This document shows positions 7,132 through 14,159 of a DNA stretch of 15,733 bases, in pieces. The notes beneath the pieces were generated by a model. The model saw only the letters and a list, made by a program, of their open reading frames with translations, did no database searches and was not told where the DNA came from. Positions within the stretch are counted from its first letter, which is position 1, and the number at the start of each line of letters is the position of its first letter. The position numbers and the translations under genes were made by a program. Source of the DNA: Pseudomonadota bacterium (GTDB taxonomy: Bacteria; Pseudomonadota; Alphaproteobacteria; Ferrovibrionales; Ferrovibrionaceae). Location: positions 1 to 15,733 of the forward strand of contig JAJYTL010000036.1 in NCBI GenBank assembly GCA_021793055.1, written 5' to 3'.

Positions 7132-7869
7132 TTAAATCATCGCCATTCCGCCGTTCACATGCAAGGTCTGGCCGGTCACATAAGCGGCCTCCGTGCTGGC
7201 GAGAAAGAGCGCCGCGGCGGCGATATCCATGCCACTGCCGAGGCGGCCGACCGGAATTTGCCCGAGCAGCTTCTGTTTCTGGTCGTCGCTGAGCTTGTCG
7301 GTCATCGGCGTCGCGATGAAGCCGGGCGCCAGGCAGTTGACCGTGATGCCGCGCGTGGCAACCTCCTGCGCGAGCGATTTGGAAAAGCCGACCAAGCCCG
7401 CCTTGGCAGCGGCATAATTGCTCTGCCCCGGATTGCCGGTGGTGCCGACGATCGAGGTGATGTTGACGATTCGCCCGAAGCGCCGCTTGATCATGCCGCG
7501 AAGCGCGCCTCGCGAGAGCCGCATGGCCGCGCTGAGATCGACGTCGAGAACGTCCTGCCAGTCCTCGTCCTTCATGCGCAAAAGCAGCGTGTCGCGGGTA
7601 ATGCCGGCGTTGTTGATCAGGATGTCGACCTGACCGAGGGCCGCCTCGGCGCGGCCGATCAGCGCCTCCGCGGCCTCGCGGTCGGCGAGATCGCCGGGCA
7701 CCACGTGGGCCCGTTCCGCGAGGTTCTGGGCCAGCGCGGCAAGCGCGTCTTCCCGCGTGCCCGACAGCGCGACATTCGCGCCGGCGCCGTGCAGCGCGCG
7801 CGCGATGGCTTGGCCGATGCCGCCCGAGGCCCCGGTGATCAGCGCGCCTTTGCCGGTTAGATCGAACAT
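7132..7869 (-). CDS. fabG: 3-oxoacyl-[acyl-carrier-protein] reductase
   Basis: A 245-residue short-chain dehydrogenase that reduces 3-ketoacyl-ACP with NADPH in fatty-acid elongation. The nucleotide-binding motif TGASGGIG (12-19), NNAGITRD (86-93), the catalytic S139, Y152 and K156 (TSIVGTTGNPGQSNYAAAKAG), and the C-terminal GQTLHVNGGMAMI are those of FabG rather than a generic reductase. One oddity: the catalytic tetrad asparagine, N110 in E. coli FabG, is aspartate here (D111 in VLDVDLSAAM, codon GAT), a single-base change from AAT. The start at 7869 is supported by GGGGAGG 5 bases upstream. It follows fabD after 12 bases and precedes acpP. Confidence 0.96.
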   Translation of the reverse strand: MFDLTGKGALITGASGGIGQAIARALHGAGANVALSGTREDALAALAQNLAERAHVVPGDLADREAAEALIGRAEAALGQVDILINNAGITRDTLLLRMKDEDWQDVLDVDLSAAMRLSRGALRGMIKRRFGRIVNITSIVGTTGNPGQSNYAAAKAGLVGFSKSLAQEVATRGITVNCLAPGFIATPMTDKLSDDQKQKLLGQIPVGRLGSGMDIAAAALFLASTEAAYVTGQTLHVNGGMAMI

Positions 7870-7881
7870 CGCCGCCTCCCC

Positions 7882-8826
7882 TCAAAGACTTTTAAAGAAG
7901 GCTTCGACATCGGCCGGGGTGTGCACCGCGCCGAGGGCGAAATCCGGGCTGATCCGCTTGGCGAGGCCCGACAGCACGTAGCCGGCGCCGACCTCGACCA
8001 GCTTGTCGACGTTGCGCTCCTTCAAATAAAGCACGGTTTCGCGCCAGCGCACCATCGCCGTCACCTGCTCGACGAGCAGCTTGCGGATCTGTTCCGGATC
8101 GTCGGTTTCCCGGGCGGTGACATTGGCGATCACGGGTGGTGCCGGCGCCCTGATCTCGGTGCCCTTCAGCGCCTCGGCCATGGCATCGGCAGCTGGCTGC
8201 ATCAGCGGGCAGTGGAACGGTGCGCTCACCGGCAACATGATGGACCGCCGTCCGCCCTTGGCCCGAAACAACTCGATCGCGCGCTCGACCCCTTGCCTGT
8301 AGCCCGAGATCACCACTTGGCCGGGGCCGTTGTCGTTGGCCACGGCGCAGACCGAGCCCTCTTTCGTCGCCTCGAGCGCGACCTCGGCCGCCACGTCGAG
8401 CTCGCAGCCGAGCAAGGCCGCCATCGCGCCCTCGCCGAGCGGAACCGCCTGCTGCATCGTCCGCCCGCGCAGCTTCAAGAGCCGCGCGCCATCGGAGATC
8501 GAGAGCGCGCCCGCCGCCGCCAGCGCGGAATATTCGCCGAGCGAATGGCCGGCGACGAAAACCGCCTTGTCGGCCAGGCGGAAGCCGCCTTCGCGCTCCA
8601 GGACCCGGGCCACCGCGAGCGACACGGCGAACAACGCCGGTTGCGCGTTTTCGGTCAGCAAAAGCTCGCTCTCCGGCCCCTCGAACATGAGCCGCGAGAG
8701 ATGCTGCTGCAACGCCTCGTCGACTTCCTCGAAGACCTCGCGGGCAGCGGCCATCGCCTGCCCCAATTCCCGGCCCATGCCCACGGCCTGGGAACCCTGG
8801 CCGGGAAATAGAAACGCGCGGCCCAT
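7882..8826 (-). CDS. fabD: Malonyl-CoA:acyl carrier protein transacylase
   Basis: A 314-residue cytoplasmic enzyme that moves malonate from CoA to ACP, supplying the extender unit. Motifs present are FPGQGSQ (7-13), the nucleophile S95 in GHSLGEYSAL, R120 in LLKLRGRTMQ and the catalytic H205 in VSAPFHCPLM. Length and start (MGRAFLFPGQGSQ) are typical. GGGGGG is placed 5 bases before the ATG. It is the first gene of the minus-strand fab cluster, read from a good promoter at 8868-8895, and divergent from rpsF. fabH and plsX are not in this window. Confidence 0.97.
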   Translation of the reverse strand: MGRAFLFPGQGSQAVGMGRELGQAMAAAREVFEEVDEALQQHLSRLMFEGPESELLLTENAQPALFAVSLAVARVLEREGGFRLADKAVFVAGHSLGEYSALAAAGALSISDGARLLKLRGRTMQQAVPLGEGAMAALLGCELDVAAEVALEATKEGSVCAVANDNGPGQVVISGYRQGVERAIELFRAKGGRRSIMLPVSAPFHCPLMQPAADAMAEALKGTEIRAPAPPVIANVTARETDDPEQIRKLLVEQVTAMVRWRETVLYLKERNVDKLVEVGAGYVLSGLAKRISPDFALGAVHTPADVEAFFKSL

Positions 8827-8867
8827 GGTTTCCCCCCAATGCTCCGGCTTGGCTTGATTGGCGCCAA

Positions 8868-8895
8868 GTCATACCGTGAGCCGCCCCGGTGTCAA
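8868..8895 (-). promoter_or_regulatory. Promoter of the fabD-fabG-acpP-fabF-mltG cluster
   Basis: On the minus strand, a perfect -35 TTGACA (8890-8895) is followed after 16 bases by -10 TATGAC (8868-8873, four of six). Transcription would start near 8861, giving a leader of about 35 bases before the fabD ATG. The match and the position are good for a sigma-70-type promoter. Confidence 0.62.
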
Positions 8896-8956
8896 GCGCC
8901 CGGTGTCACGGAACCACAACCGAGCCGGCACCGGCGCCGCCCGTCGGCGGTGCCTC

Positions 8957-8984
8957 TTGCCAGCGGGACGCAATCGTGTATAGT
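8957..8984 (+). promoter_or_regulatory. Promoter of the rpsF-rpsR-DUF2232-rplI cluster
   Basis: TTGCCA (8957-8962), 16 bases, then TATAGT (8979-8984, five of six) with an upstream TG. The predicted start near 8991 leaves a leader of about 80 bases before rpsF. It lies back to back with the fabD promoter, 61 bases away. Confidence 0.62.
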
Positions 8985-9002
8985 CCGCCGCCTCATATCT
9001 CC

Positions 9003-9045
9003 TTGCCGGCCAAGCCGGCTAGGCCGGCGGTTCGGCCGCCGGCAA
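9003..9045 (+). promoter_or_regulatory. Structured rpsF leader (possible S6:S18 autoregulatory element)
   Basis: In the predicted 5' leader, TTGCCGGC (9003-9010) is the perfect inverse of GCCGGCAA (9038-9045). An alternative stem pairs GCCGGCGG (9023-9030) with CCGCCGGC (9036-9043) around TTCGG. The two stems share bases and so exclude each other in part. Known biology: in many bacteria the S6:S18 complex binds a CCG-containing hairpin in the rpsF leader and represses translation. The pairing is seen directly; the regulatory role is inferred. AAAAGGAG at 9055-9062 is the rpsF ribosome binding site. Confidence 0.45.
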
Positions 9046-9071
9046 TGATTAGCCAAAAGGAGCAGATATAG

Positions 9072-9515
9072 ATGGCGTTCTACGAGAACGTGTTCGTCGT
9101 CCGTCCGGACCTTTCCACCTCGCAGGTCGAAGCGCTGGCGAACGAACTGTCGGAAGTCGTGAAATCGAGCGGCGGCACGGTCGCCAAGACCGAGCATTGG
9201 GGCCTGCGCGGCCTCGCCTATCGCATCCGCAAGAACCGCAAGGGACATTATGTCCTGCTGAACCTCGATGCGCCGGCCGAAGCGATCCGCGAACTCGAGC
9301 GGCGCCAGCGCATCCACGAGGATGTGATCCGCTTCCTGACCCTGCGTGTCGACGCGCTCGAGGAAGGCCCCTCGGCGATTCTGAAGAGCCGCGACGACCG
9401 CGGCCGGCGCGATTCCCGCGAGGGCCGGGGCGGTTTCCGTGGCCCCCGCGACGGCGGCCCCCGCGACGGCGGACCGCGCGAGAGCCGATCGACGCAAGAT
9501 TCGGAAGGTGAGTAA
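9072..9515 (+). CDS. rpsF: Small ribosomal subunit protein bS6
   Basis: A 147-residue ribosomal protein that binds 16S rRNA together with bS18 on the 30S platform. The core of about 97 residues is canonical: MAFYENVFVVRPDLS, the EHWGLRGLAYRIRKNRKGHYVLLNL strand-turn-strand region, and ELERRQRIHEDVIRFLTLRVD. The tail from about residue 98 is long, Gly/Arg/Asp-rich and probably disordered (SRDDRGRRDSREGRGGF), containing two copies of GPRDG from a tandem DNA repeat. Long charged tails are common in alphaproteobacterial bS6. ATG 9072 has AAAAGGAG 9 bases upstream. rpsR follows after 3 bases. Confidence 0.97.
   Translation: MAFYENVFVVRPDLSTSQVEALANELSEVVKSSGGTVAKTEHWGLRGLAYRIRKNRKGHYVLLNLDAPAEAIRELERRQRIHEDVIRFLTLRVDALEEGPSAILKSRDDRGRRDSREGRGGFRGPRDGGPRDGGPRESRSTQDSEGE
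9441..9470 (+). repeat. 15-bp perfect tandem duplication in the rpsF tail
   Basis: GGCCCCCGCGACGGC occurs twice in direct succession (9441-9455 and 9456-9470). A decayed third copy (GGACCGCGCGAGAGC) lies at 9471-9485. It is in frame and adds a five-residue Gly-Pro-Arg-Asp-Gly-type unit to the bS6 tail, a likely site of length variation between strains. Confidence 0.8.
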
Positions 9516-9518
9516 GCC

Positions 9519-9773
9519 ATGAACACCCAGAGCTCAGGCGGCGCCGGTGGCCGCCGACCCTTTTTCCGCCGCCGCAAGACCTGCCCCTTTTCCGGCACCA
9601 ACGCGCCGAAGATCGACTACAAGGACACCCGGCTGTTGCAGCGCTTCATCTCGGAGCGCGGCAAGATCGTGCCGAGCCGGATCACCGCGGTAAGCGCGAA
9701 GAAGCAGCGTGAATTGGCGCAGGCCATCAAGCGAGCGCGCCACCTAGCGCTTCTGCCTTACATCATTTCCTAG
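9519..9773 (+). CDS. rpsR: Small ribosomal subunit protein bS18
   Basis: An 84-residue basic protein of the 30S platform that partners bS6. The diagnostic stretch RRRKTCPFSG, then APKIDYKDTRLLQRFISERGKIVPSRITAVSAK and the C-terminal KRARHLALLPYI, is present at standard length. It starts 3 bases after the rpsF stop. GGAAGGTGAG at the end of rpsF serves as the ribosome binding site, so the two partners are probably made in a coupled fashion. Confidence 0.97.
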   Translation: MNTQSSGGAGGRRPFFRRRKTCPFSGTNAPKIDYKDTRLLQRFISERGKIVPSRITAVSAKKQRELAQAIKRARHLALLPYIIS

Positions 9774-9789
9774 CGATCTGCCTCGGCGC

Positions 9790-10731
9790 ATGTCGCGCGA
9801 GACCGCCATTGCCCTGGCTCTCGGCGCGCTTAGTGGCGCGTGCCTCTTGAGCTTGGCTTCGGACTCCCTCGGCGCGCTGATCCTGGTCTATATGTCACCG
9901 CTCCCCCTCTTCCTCACGGGCCTCATGTTCGGCATGCCGAAGGCGGCGGCGGCGATGGCCGCCGGCGCCGCGGTATCGGCGATTTACGGCCTTGCGACGG
10001 TGATGCCCTATGTCGGCCTGATCGCGATCCCGACCGCGATCCTCATTCGCCCGGCACTTCTCTACCGGGCCACGTCCGAGGGCGCCGTGGAATGGTATCC
10101 GCCGGGCCGCCTCCTGATCTGGCTGGCGGCGATCGCCGCCGCCGGCTTTCTCCTGGCTTCGCTCGGCGCCCGCCTCGGCGGCGTTCCGGGCGGCTTGCCG
10201 GGGGTGTTCGAGCCGCGGCTTCTCGCGGTATTGCGCCATTTTGACAGCCACGATCTTGGCGGCTCGCCGACGGAACTGGCAGCCCGCCTGGCCGCGATCA
10301 TGCCAGGCGCGATCGCCGCGATGTGGATGCTGCTCACGGCCGCCAACGGCATTCTTGCGCAAGGCTTGGCGGTCCGGCTGCAACGCAACATCCGGCCCTC
10401 GCCCAAGATTGAGGCGATCCTACTGCCGCGCCGACTGTTCTATGCCCTGGGGGCGGCAATTATCGGCGCTTTTCTCCCCGGCGAAGTTGGGTATATTGGC
10501 GCCACGCTCGCGGTCATCTTGGCCGTGCCGTTCTTCTTTCAGGGCCTCTCGGTGGTGCATGCCCTGGCGCGGCGCTCGAAGATGCCGGGGCTGGTTCTGG
10601 GAAGTTTTTACGTTTTCTTGCTGCTGTCAGGCGGGCAGATTCTGGCCGTTCTGATCACGGCGGTTGGACTGATCGAACAATGGGCCGGATTTCGCCGCAT
10701 GATGGGCGGTCACGGCGAGGAGGGTCGCTGA
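9790..10731 (+). CDS. DUF2232 family multi-pass membrane protein
   Basis: A 313-residue very hydrophobic protein with about eight predicted membrane segments (roughly residues 5-25, 29-48, 52-70, 72-90, 107-128, 169-190, 213-232, 235-255 and 265-295; the last may be two short helices). It resembles DUF2232 (YybS-like) proteins, which often sit between rpsR and rplI in alphaproteobacteria. No catalytic motif is visible and the function is unknown; the family's place among ribosomal protein genes hints at a link to growth or translation, but that is inference. It starts 16 bases after rpsR with no clear ribosome binding site and ends 1 base before rplI, carrying the rplI ribosome binding site (GAGGAGGG) in its last codons. 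Confidence 0.85.
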   Translation: MSRETAIALALGALSGACLLSLASDSLGALILVYMSPLPLFLTGLMFGMPKAAAAMAAGAAVSAIYGLATVMPYVGLIAIPTAILIRPALLYRATSEGAVEWYPPGRLLIWLAAIAAAGFLLASLGARLGGVPGGLPGVFEPRLLAVLRHFDSHDLGGSPTELAARLAAIMPGAIAAMWMLLTAANGILAQGLAVRLQRNIRPSPKIEAILLPRRLFYALGAAIIGAFLPGEVGYIGATLAVILAVPFFFQGLSVVHALARRSKMPGLVLGSFYVFLLLSGGQILAVLITAVGLIEQWAGFRRMMGGHGEEGR

Positions 10732-10732
10732 T

Positions 10733-11296
10733 ATGCAAGTGATACTGCTAGAACGGGTCGAGGCGCTCGGCCAGATGGGTGACGTGGTCTCGGTCAAGGC
10801 CGGCTACGCCCGCAACTATCTATTGCCGCAGCGAAAGGCGCTGCGGGCCACGGAAGCCAATGTCACCCAATTCCAGGCGCAGCGGAGCCACCTCGAGGCG
10901 ACCAACCTGGCGCGCCGCCAGGAGGCCGAGGCCGTAGCCGAGAAGACGCAGGGGCTTACGGTGACGCTGCTGCGCCAAGCCAGCGAATCCGCGCAGCTCT
11001 ATGGCTCGGTCTCTGCCCGCGACATCGCCGAGGCGGTAACCGCCGGCGGCCTCACCGTCCTGCGCCACCAGGTGGCGTTGGCGGCGCCGATCAAGACCCT
11101 CGGCCTGCATTCGGTGCGCCTCGTCCTGCACCCCGAGGTGTCGGTGATGGTCCGCGTCAACGTCGCCCGCTCCGAGGCGGAAGCCGAACAGCAAGTGAGC
11201 GGCGGCACGGCGACCCCCGAAGCCTTTTTCGAGGAAGGCCACGGGGATGTCACGGACGGCGAAGCCGAGGAGGCGAGCCCAGAAGCCACCGCCTGA
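10733..11296 (+). CDS. rplI: Large ribosomal subunit protein bL9
   Basis: A 187-residue 50S protein that binds 23S rRNA near the L1 stalk and helps keep the reading frame. The N-terminal domain is canonical: MQVILLERVEALGQMGDVVSVKAGYARNYLLPQRKA. A long connecting helix follows (about 41-75), then the C-terminal domain with ESAQLYGSVSARDIAEAV and IKTLGLHSVRLVLHPEV. Beyond about residue 150 there is an acidic Glu/Ala-rich extension, giving about 40 residues more than E. coli L9, as often in alphaproteobacteria. The usual downstream neighbour dnaB is not here; the cluster ends in a stem-loop and cfa follows. Confidence 0.97.
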   Translation: MQVILLERVEALGQMGDVVSVKAGYARNYLLPQRKALRATEANVTQFQAQRSHLEATNLARRQEAEAVAEKTQGLTVTLLRQASESAQLYGSVSARDIAEAVTAGGLTVLRHQVALAAPIKTLGLHSVRLVLHPEVSVMVRVNVARSEAEAEQQVSGGTATPEAFFEEGHGDVTDGEAEEASPEATA

Positions 11297-11304
11297 CGCC
11301 CGCC

Positions 11305-11326
11305 GGCCGGGCGCCGGTGCCCGGCC
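11305..11326 (+). terminator. GC-rich stem-loop after rplI (possible terminator)
   Basis: GGCCGGGC (11305-11312) and GCCCGGCC (11319-11326) form a perfect 8-bp stem with a 6-base loop, 9 bases after the rplI stop. Only a weak T stretch (GGTTTG) follows, so it may terminate inefficiently or protect the mRNA 3' end. Its position between rplI and the separate cfa promoter fits an operon end. Confidence 0.5.
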
Positions 11327-11383
11327 ATCCGGTTTGCGCATAGCCGCCATCCAACCGGCGATTGCAATTCGCGTCACGCGCCT

Positions 11384-11411
11384 TTGACCACGGCGCTGAT
11401 TTTGTTAGACT
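11384..11411 (+). promoter_or_regulatory. Candidate cfa promoter
   Basis: TTGACC (11384-11389, five of six) is followed after 16 bases by TAGACT (11406-11411, four of six). Transcription would begin near 11418, about 33 bases before the cfa ATG. A strong GGAGGAAGAGG ribosome binding site lies at 11438-11448. Confidence 0.5.
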
Positions 11412-11450
11412 TCTTCCGGGGAACAAGATCGGAGCCTGGAGGAAGAGGCG

Positions 11451-12695
11451 ATGTACCTTCTCGGTCGTCTGATCGAGACCGTAGTGCGGAAAGGTACGGT
11501 TTACCTGGTTGACGCCAAAGGCAAAACTTGGCGTTACGGCGATGGCGGCGCGCCCCAGGTCACGGTCCGCCTGAACGACAACTCGGTCAGCCGCCGGTTG
11601 TTCTTCAATCCCGGCCTCGCCCTCGGCGAGGCCTATATGGACCGCTCGATCGAGGTCGAAGACGGTGACATCTACGATCTGATCGATCTCTGCGCCGCCA
11701 ATATGGGCTGGTCCTACGGCCACTGGCTGCAACGGTTGCGGGGCCTCGCCTCGCGCATCAGCCGCCAGCTTCGCCAGCACAATCCGATCGGCGCGGCCCG
11801 CGCCCACGTCCATCATCACTACGATCTGAGCGACACCCTCTACGACCTCTTCCTCGACGCCGATCGGCAGTATTCCTGCGCCTATTTCATGTCGCCGAGC
11901 GACAGCCTCGACCAGGCGCAGGCACAGAAGAAGCGCCATATCACGGCCAAGCTCCTGTTGCGCCCCGAGCACAAGGTGCTGGATATCGGCTCCGGCTGGG
12001 GCGGGCTCGCGCTCTATATCGCGCAGACATGCGGCGCCGAGGTCACCGGAATCACGCTGTCCGAGGAGCAGCACCAGGTCTCGAACCGGCGCGCCGCCGA
12101 GGCCGGGCTTGAGAAGCGCGTGCGCTTCGCGCTTCGCGACTACCGCGAGGAAACCGGGACCTACGACCGCATCGTTTCGGTCGGCATGTTCGAGCATGTC
12201 GGCGTCGGCTATTACCGCGACTATTTCCGCACCGTCCGGGACCTGCTCGCCGACGATGGCGTCGCGCTTGTCCACACCATCGGCCGCGCCGACGGGCCGG
12301 GCGCGACCAATCCCTGGATCCGGAAATACATCTTTCCGGGCGGCTATTCGCCGGCCCTTTCCGAAGTCGTGCCGGTGATCGAGCGGCTCGGCCTCTATAT
12401 CACCGACATCGAAGTCCTCCGGCTGCATTATGCCGAGACCCTGAAGGCCTGGCGGCGCCGATTCAACGCCAACCGGGCGCGCATCGCCGAAATCTACGAC
12501 GAGCGCTTCTGTCGCATGTGGGAGTTCTATCTCGCCGCGAGCGAGGCCACGTTCCGCCATTCCGGCCACGTCAATTTCCAGATCCAGGTCACGAAACGCC
12601 TCGACGCGGTGCCGCTCACGCGCGACTATATGTTCGAGTGGGAGCGCGCCCAAGCCAGCCAAAGCCGGCACAAGAACACAAACGCCGCCGCCTGA
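11451..12695 (+). CDS. cfa: Cyclopropane-fatty-acyl-phospholipid synthase
   Basis: A 414-residue SAM-dependent enzyme that adds a methylene bridge across cis double bonds of membrane phospholipid acyl chains, usually in stationary phase or under acid stress. An N-terminal lipid-associated region (1 to about 110) precedes VHHHYDLSDTLYDLFLD, C143 in YSCAYF, SAM motif I VLDIGSGWGG (176-185), E248 in MFEHVG, H275 in LVHTIG and Y327 in HYAETLKAW. These correspond to E. coli Cfa C139, E239, H266 and Y317 at nearly constant spacing. Length is a little above E. coli (382). It has its own candidate promoter and strong ribosome binding site. The LeuC-like gene follows after 48 bases, so the two could be co-transcribed. 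Confidence 0.93.
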   Translation: MYLLGRLIETVVRKGTVYLVDAKGKTWRYGDGGAPQVTVRLNDNSVSRRLFFNPGLALGEAYMDRSIEVEDGDIYDLIDLCAANMGWSYGHWLQRLRGLASRISRQLRQHNPIGAARAHVHHHYDLSDTLYDLFLDADRQYSCAYFMSPSDSLDQAQAQKKRHITAKLLLRPEHKVLDIGSGWGGLALYIAQTCGAEVTGITLSEEQHQVSNRRAAEAGLEKRVRFALRDYREETGTYDRIVSVGMFEHVGVGYYRDYFRTVRDLLADDGVALVHTIGRADGPGATNPWIRKYIFPGGYSPALSEVVPVIERLGLYITDIEVLRLHYAETLKAWRRRFNANRARIAEIYDERFCRMWEFYLAASEATFRHSGHVNFQIQVTKRLDAVPLTRDYMFEWERAQASQSRHKNTNAAA

Positions 12696-12726
12696 CCCCG
12701 ATCCGCGGTCCTTGAGCGAGCGGCCC

Positions 12727-12746
12727 AAGGGAGAGAACCGCCCGTG
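12727..12746 (+). promoter_or_regulatory. Ribosome binding site fixing the GTG start of the LeuC-like gene
   Basis: AAGGGAGAG (12727-12735) lies 8 bases before GTG (12744-12746). The protein is family-like from the fourth residue on (RTLFDKIWDRHVV), so GTG is chosen as the start. Confidence 0.6.
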
Positions 12747-14159
12747 AACGGGTCAAGGACGCTTTTCGACAAGATATGGGACCGGCATGTGGTCGCCGAT
12801 CTCGGCCAAGGCCTGTCGCTCATCTATATCGACCGCCATCTTCTGCACGATCTGAGCGGCGCCCGCGCGCTCGAGGAAGTGCGGGAACTCGGCCATGCCG
12901 TGCGCCGGCCCGAGCTTGCCTTCGCGACACCCGATCATACGGTCTCGACCGCGCCGGGGCGCGGCGATGCCACCAGCGAGCGCAGCGCCAAATACGTGCC
13001 GAGCCTGCGCCACGGCTGTCGGCGTTCCGGCATCCGCCTCTTCGACATCAACGATGCCAGCCAGGGCATCGTCCACGTCATCGGACCCGAGCTTGGCCTG
13101 TCGTTGCCGGGGACGACGCTGGTTTGCGGCGACAGCCATACCTGCACCCATGGCGGCATGGGCGCGCTCGCCTGGGGCATCGGCTCGACCGAGGTCGCCC
13201 ATGTGCTCGCGACCCAAACCATCGTCCAGCGCCGGCCAAAGCGCATGCGGGTGCGCTACGAAGGCCGGCTCGACGCCGGCGTCGAGGCCAAGGACCTGAT
13301 CCTCTATCTCATCGGCAAGCTCGGCACCGCCGCCGGCACCAGCCACGCGGTGGAATTCGCCGGCTCGGCAATCCGGGCACTGCCGATCGAAGGGCGGCTT
13401 ACGATCTGCAATCTCGCGATCGAGTTCGGCGCGCGCACCGGCATGGTGGCGCCCGATGAACGCACCTTCGCCTACCTCGCCAACCGCCCCTTCGCGCCGA
13501 AGCGCGAGATGTGGGACCGCGCGCTCGGCGAATGGCGGCAGCTTCCGAGCGACGACGACGCCACCTTCGACGCGGAGACAGTCATCGACGTCGCCGCGAT
13601 CCGGCCGCAGGTGACCTGGGGAACCAGCCCGGAATACGCGATCGGCATCGACGAGCGCGTCCCCGATCCGGCCGCGGTCGCCGATGTCGGCAAGCGCAAG
13701 GCGATGGAGGCGGCACTCGCCTACATGGACTTGAAGCCCGGAACGCCGGTCGACCAGATCGCGATCGACCGCGTCTTCATCGGCTCCTGCACCAACAGCC
13801 GCCTGAGCGACCTCCGCGCCGCCGCCGAAATCGCCAAGGGTCGCAAGGTGGCGCCCGGCGTCACCGCCTGGGTGGTGCCGGGCTCGCAGCAGGTGAAGAA
13901 AGCCGCCGAGGCCGAAGGCCTCGACGGAATCTTCCGCGCCGCCGGATTCGACTGGCGCGAGCCCGGCTGTTCCATGTGCCTCGCCTCGAACGGCGAGACC
14001 GTGGCCCCGGGGCAGCGCTGCGTCTCGACCTCGAACCGCAATTTCGTCGGCCGTCAGGGCCCCGGCAGCCGCACCCACCTCGCCAGCCCGACCACGGCGG
14101 CGGCGGCGGCGATCGCCGGCCACCTCGCCGACGTGCGCAAGCTTTCGGGTTCCCGCTGA
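12744..14159 (+). CDS. leuC: 3-isopropylmalate dehydratase large subunit-like protein (aconitase family)
   Basis: A 471-residue [4Fe-4S] hydro-lyase subunit. LeuC with LeuD moves the hydroxyl of 2-isopropylmalate to give 3-isopropylmalate in leucine synthesis. Cluster ligands are C349 (FIGSCTNSR), C409 and C412 (EPGCSMCLASN). Other family blocks are RTLFDKIWDRHVV, GIVHVIGPELGLSLPG, CGDSHTCTHGGMGALAWGIGS and PQVTWGTSPE. It differs from textbook LeuC: DHTVST replaces the usual DHNVPT, an unusual Ser/Arg-rich stretch (GDATSERSAKYVPSLRHGCRR) follows, and SHTCTHGG replaces SHTSTHGA. It may therefore be a paralogue acting on a related 2-hydroxy diacid (citramalate, homocitrate-like or dimethylmalate-like). 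The start is GTG with a good ribosome binding site. The stop overlaps the next gene's ATG by one base. Confidence 0.82.
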   Translation: MNGSRTLFDKIWDRHVVADLGQGLSLIYIDRHLLHDLSGARALEEVRELGHAVRRPELAFATPDHTVSTAPGRGDATSERSAKYVPSLRHGCRRSGIRLFDINDASQGIVHVIGPELGLSLPGTTLVCGDSHTCTHGGMGALAWGIGSTEVAHVLATQTIVQRRPKRMRVRYEGRLDAGVEAKDLILYLIGKLGTAAGTSHAVEFAGSAIRALPIEGRLTICNLAIEFGARTGMVAPDERTFAYLANRPFAPKREMWDRALGEWRQLPSDDDATFDAETVIDVAAIRPQVTWGTSPEYAIGIDERVPDPAAVADVGKRKAMEAALAYMDLKPGTPVDQIAIDRVFIGSCTNSRLSDLRAAAEIAKGRKVAPGVTAWVVPGSQQVKKAAEAEGLDGIFRAAGFDWREPGCSMCLASNGETVAPGQRCVSTSNRNFVGRQGPGSRTHLASPTTAAAAAIAGHLADVRKLSGSR

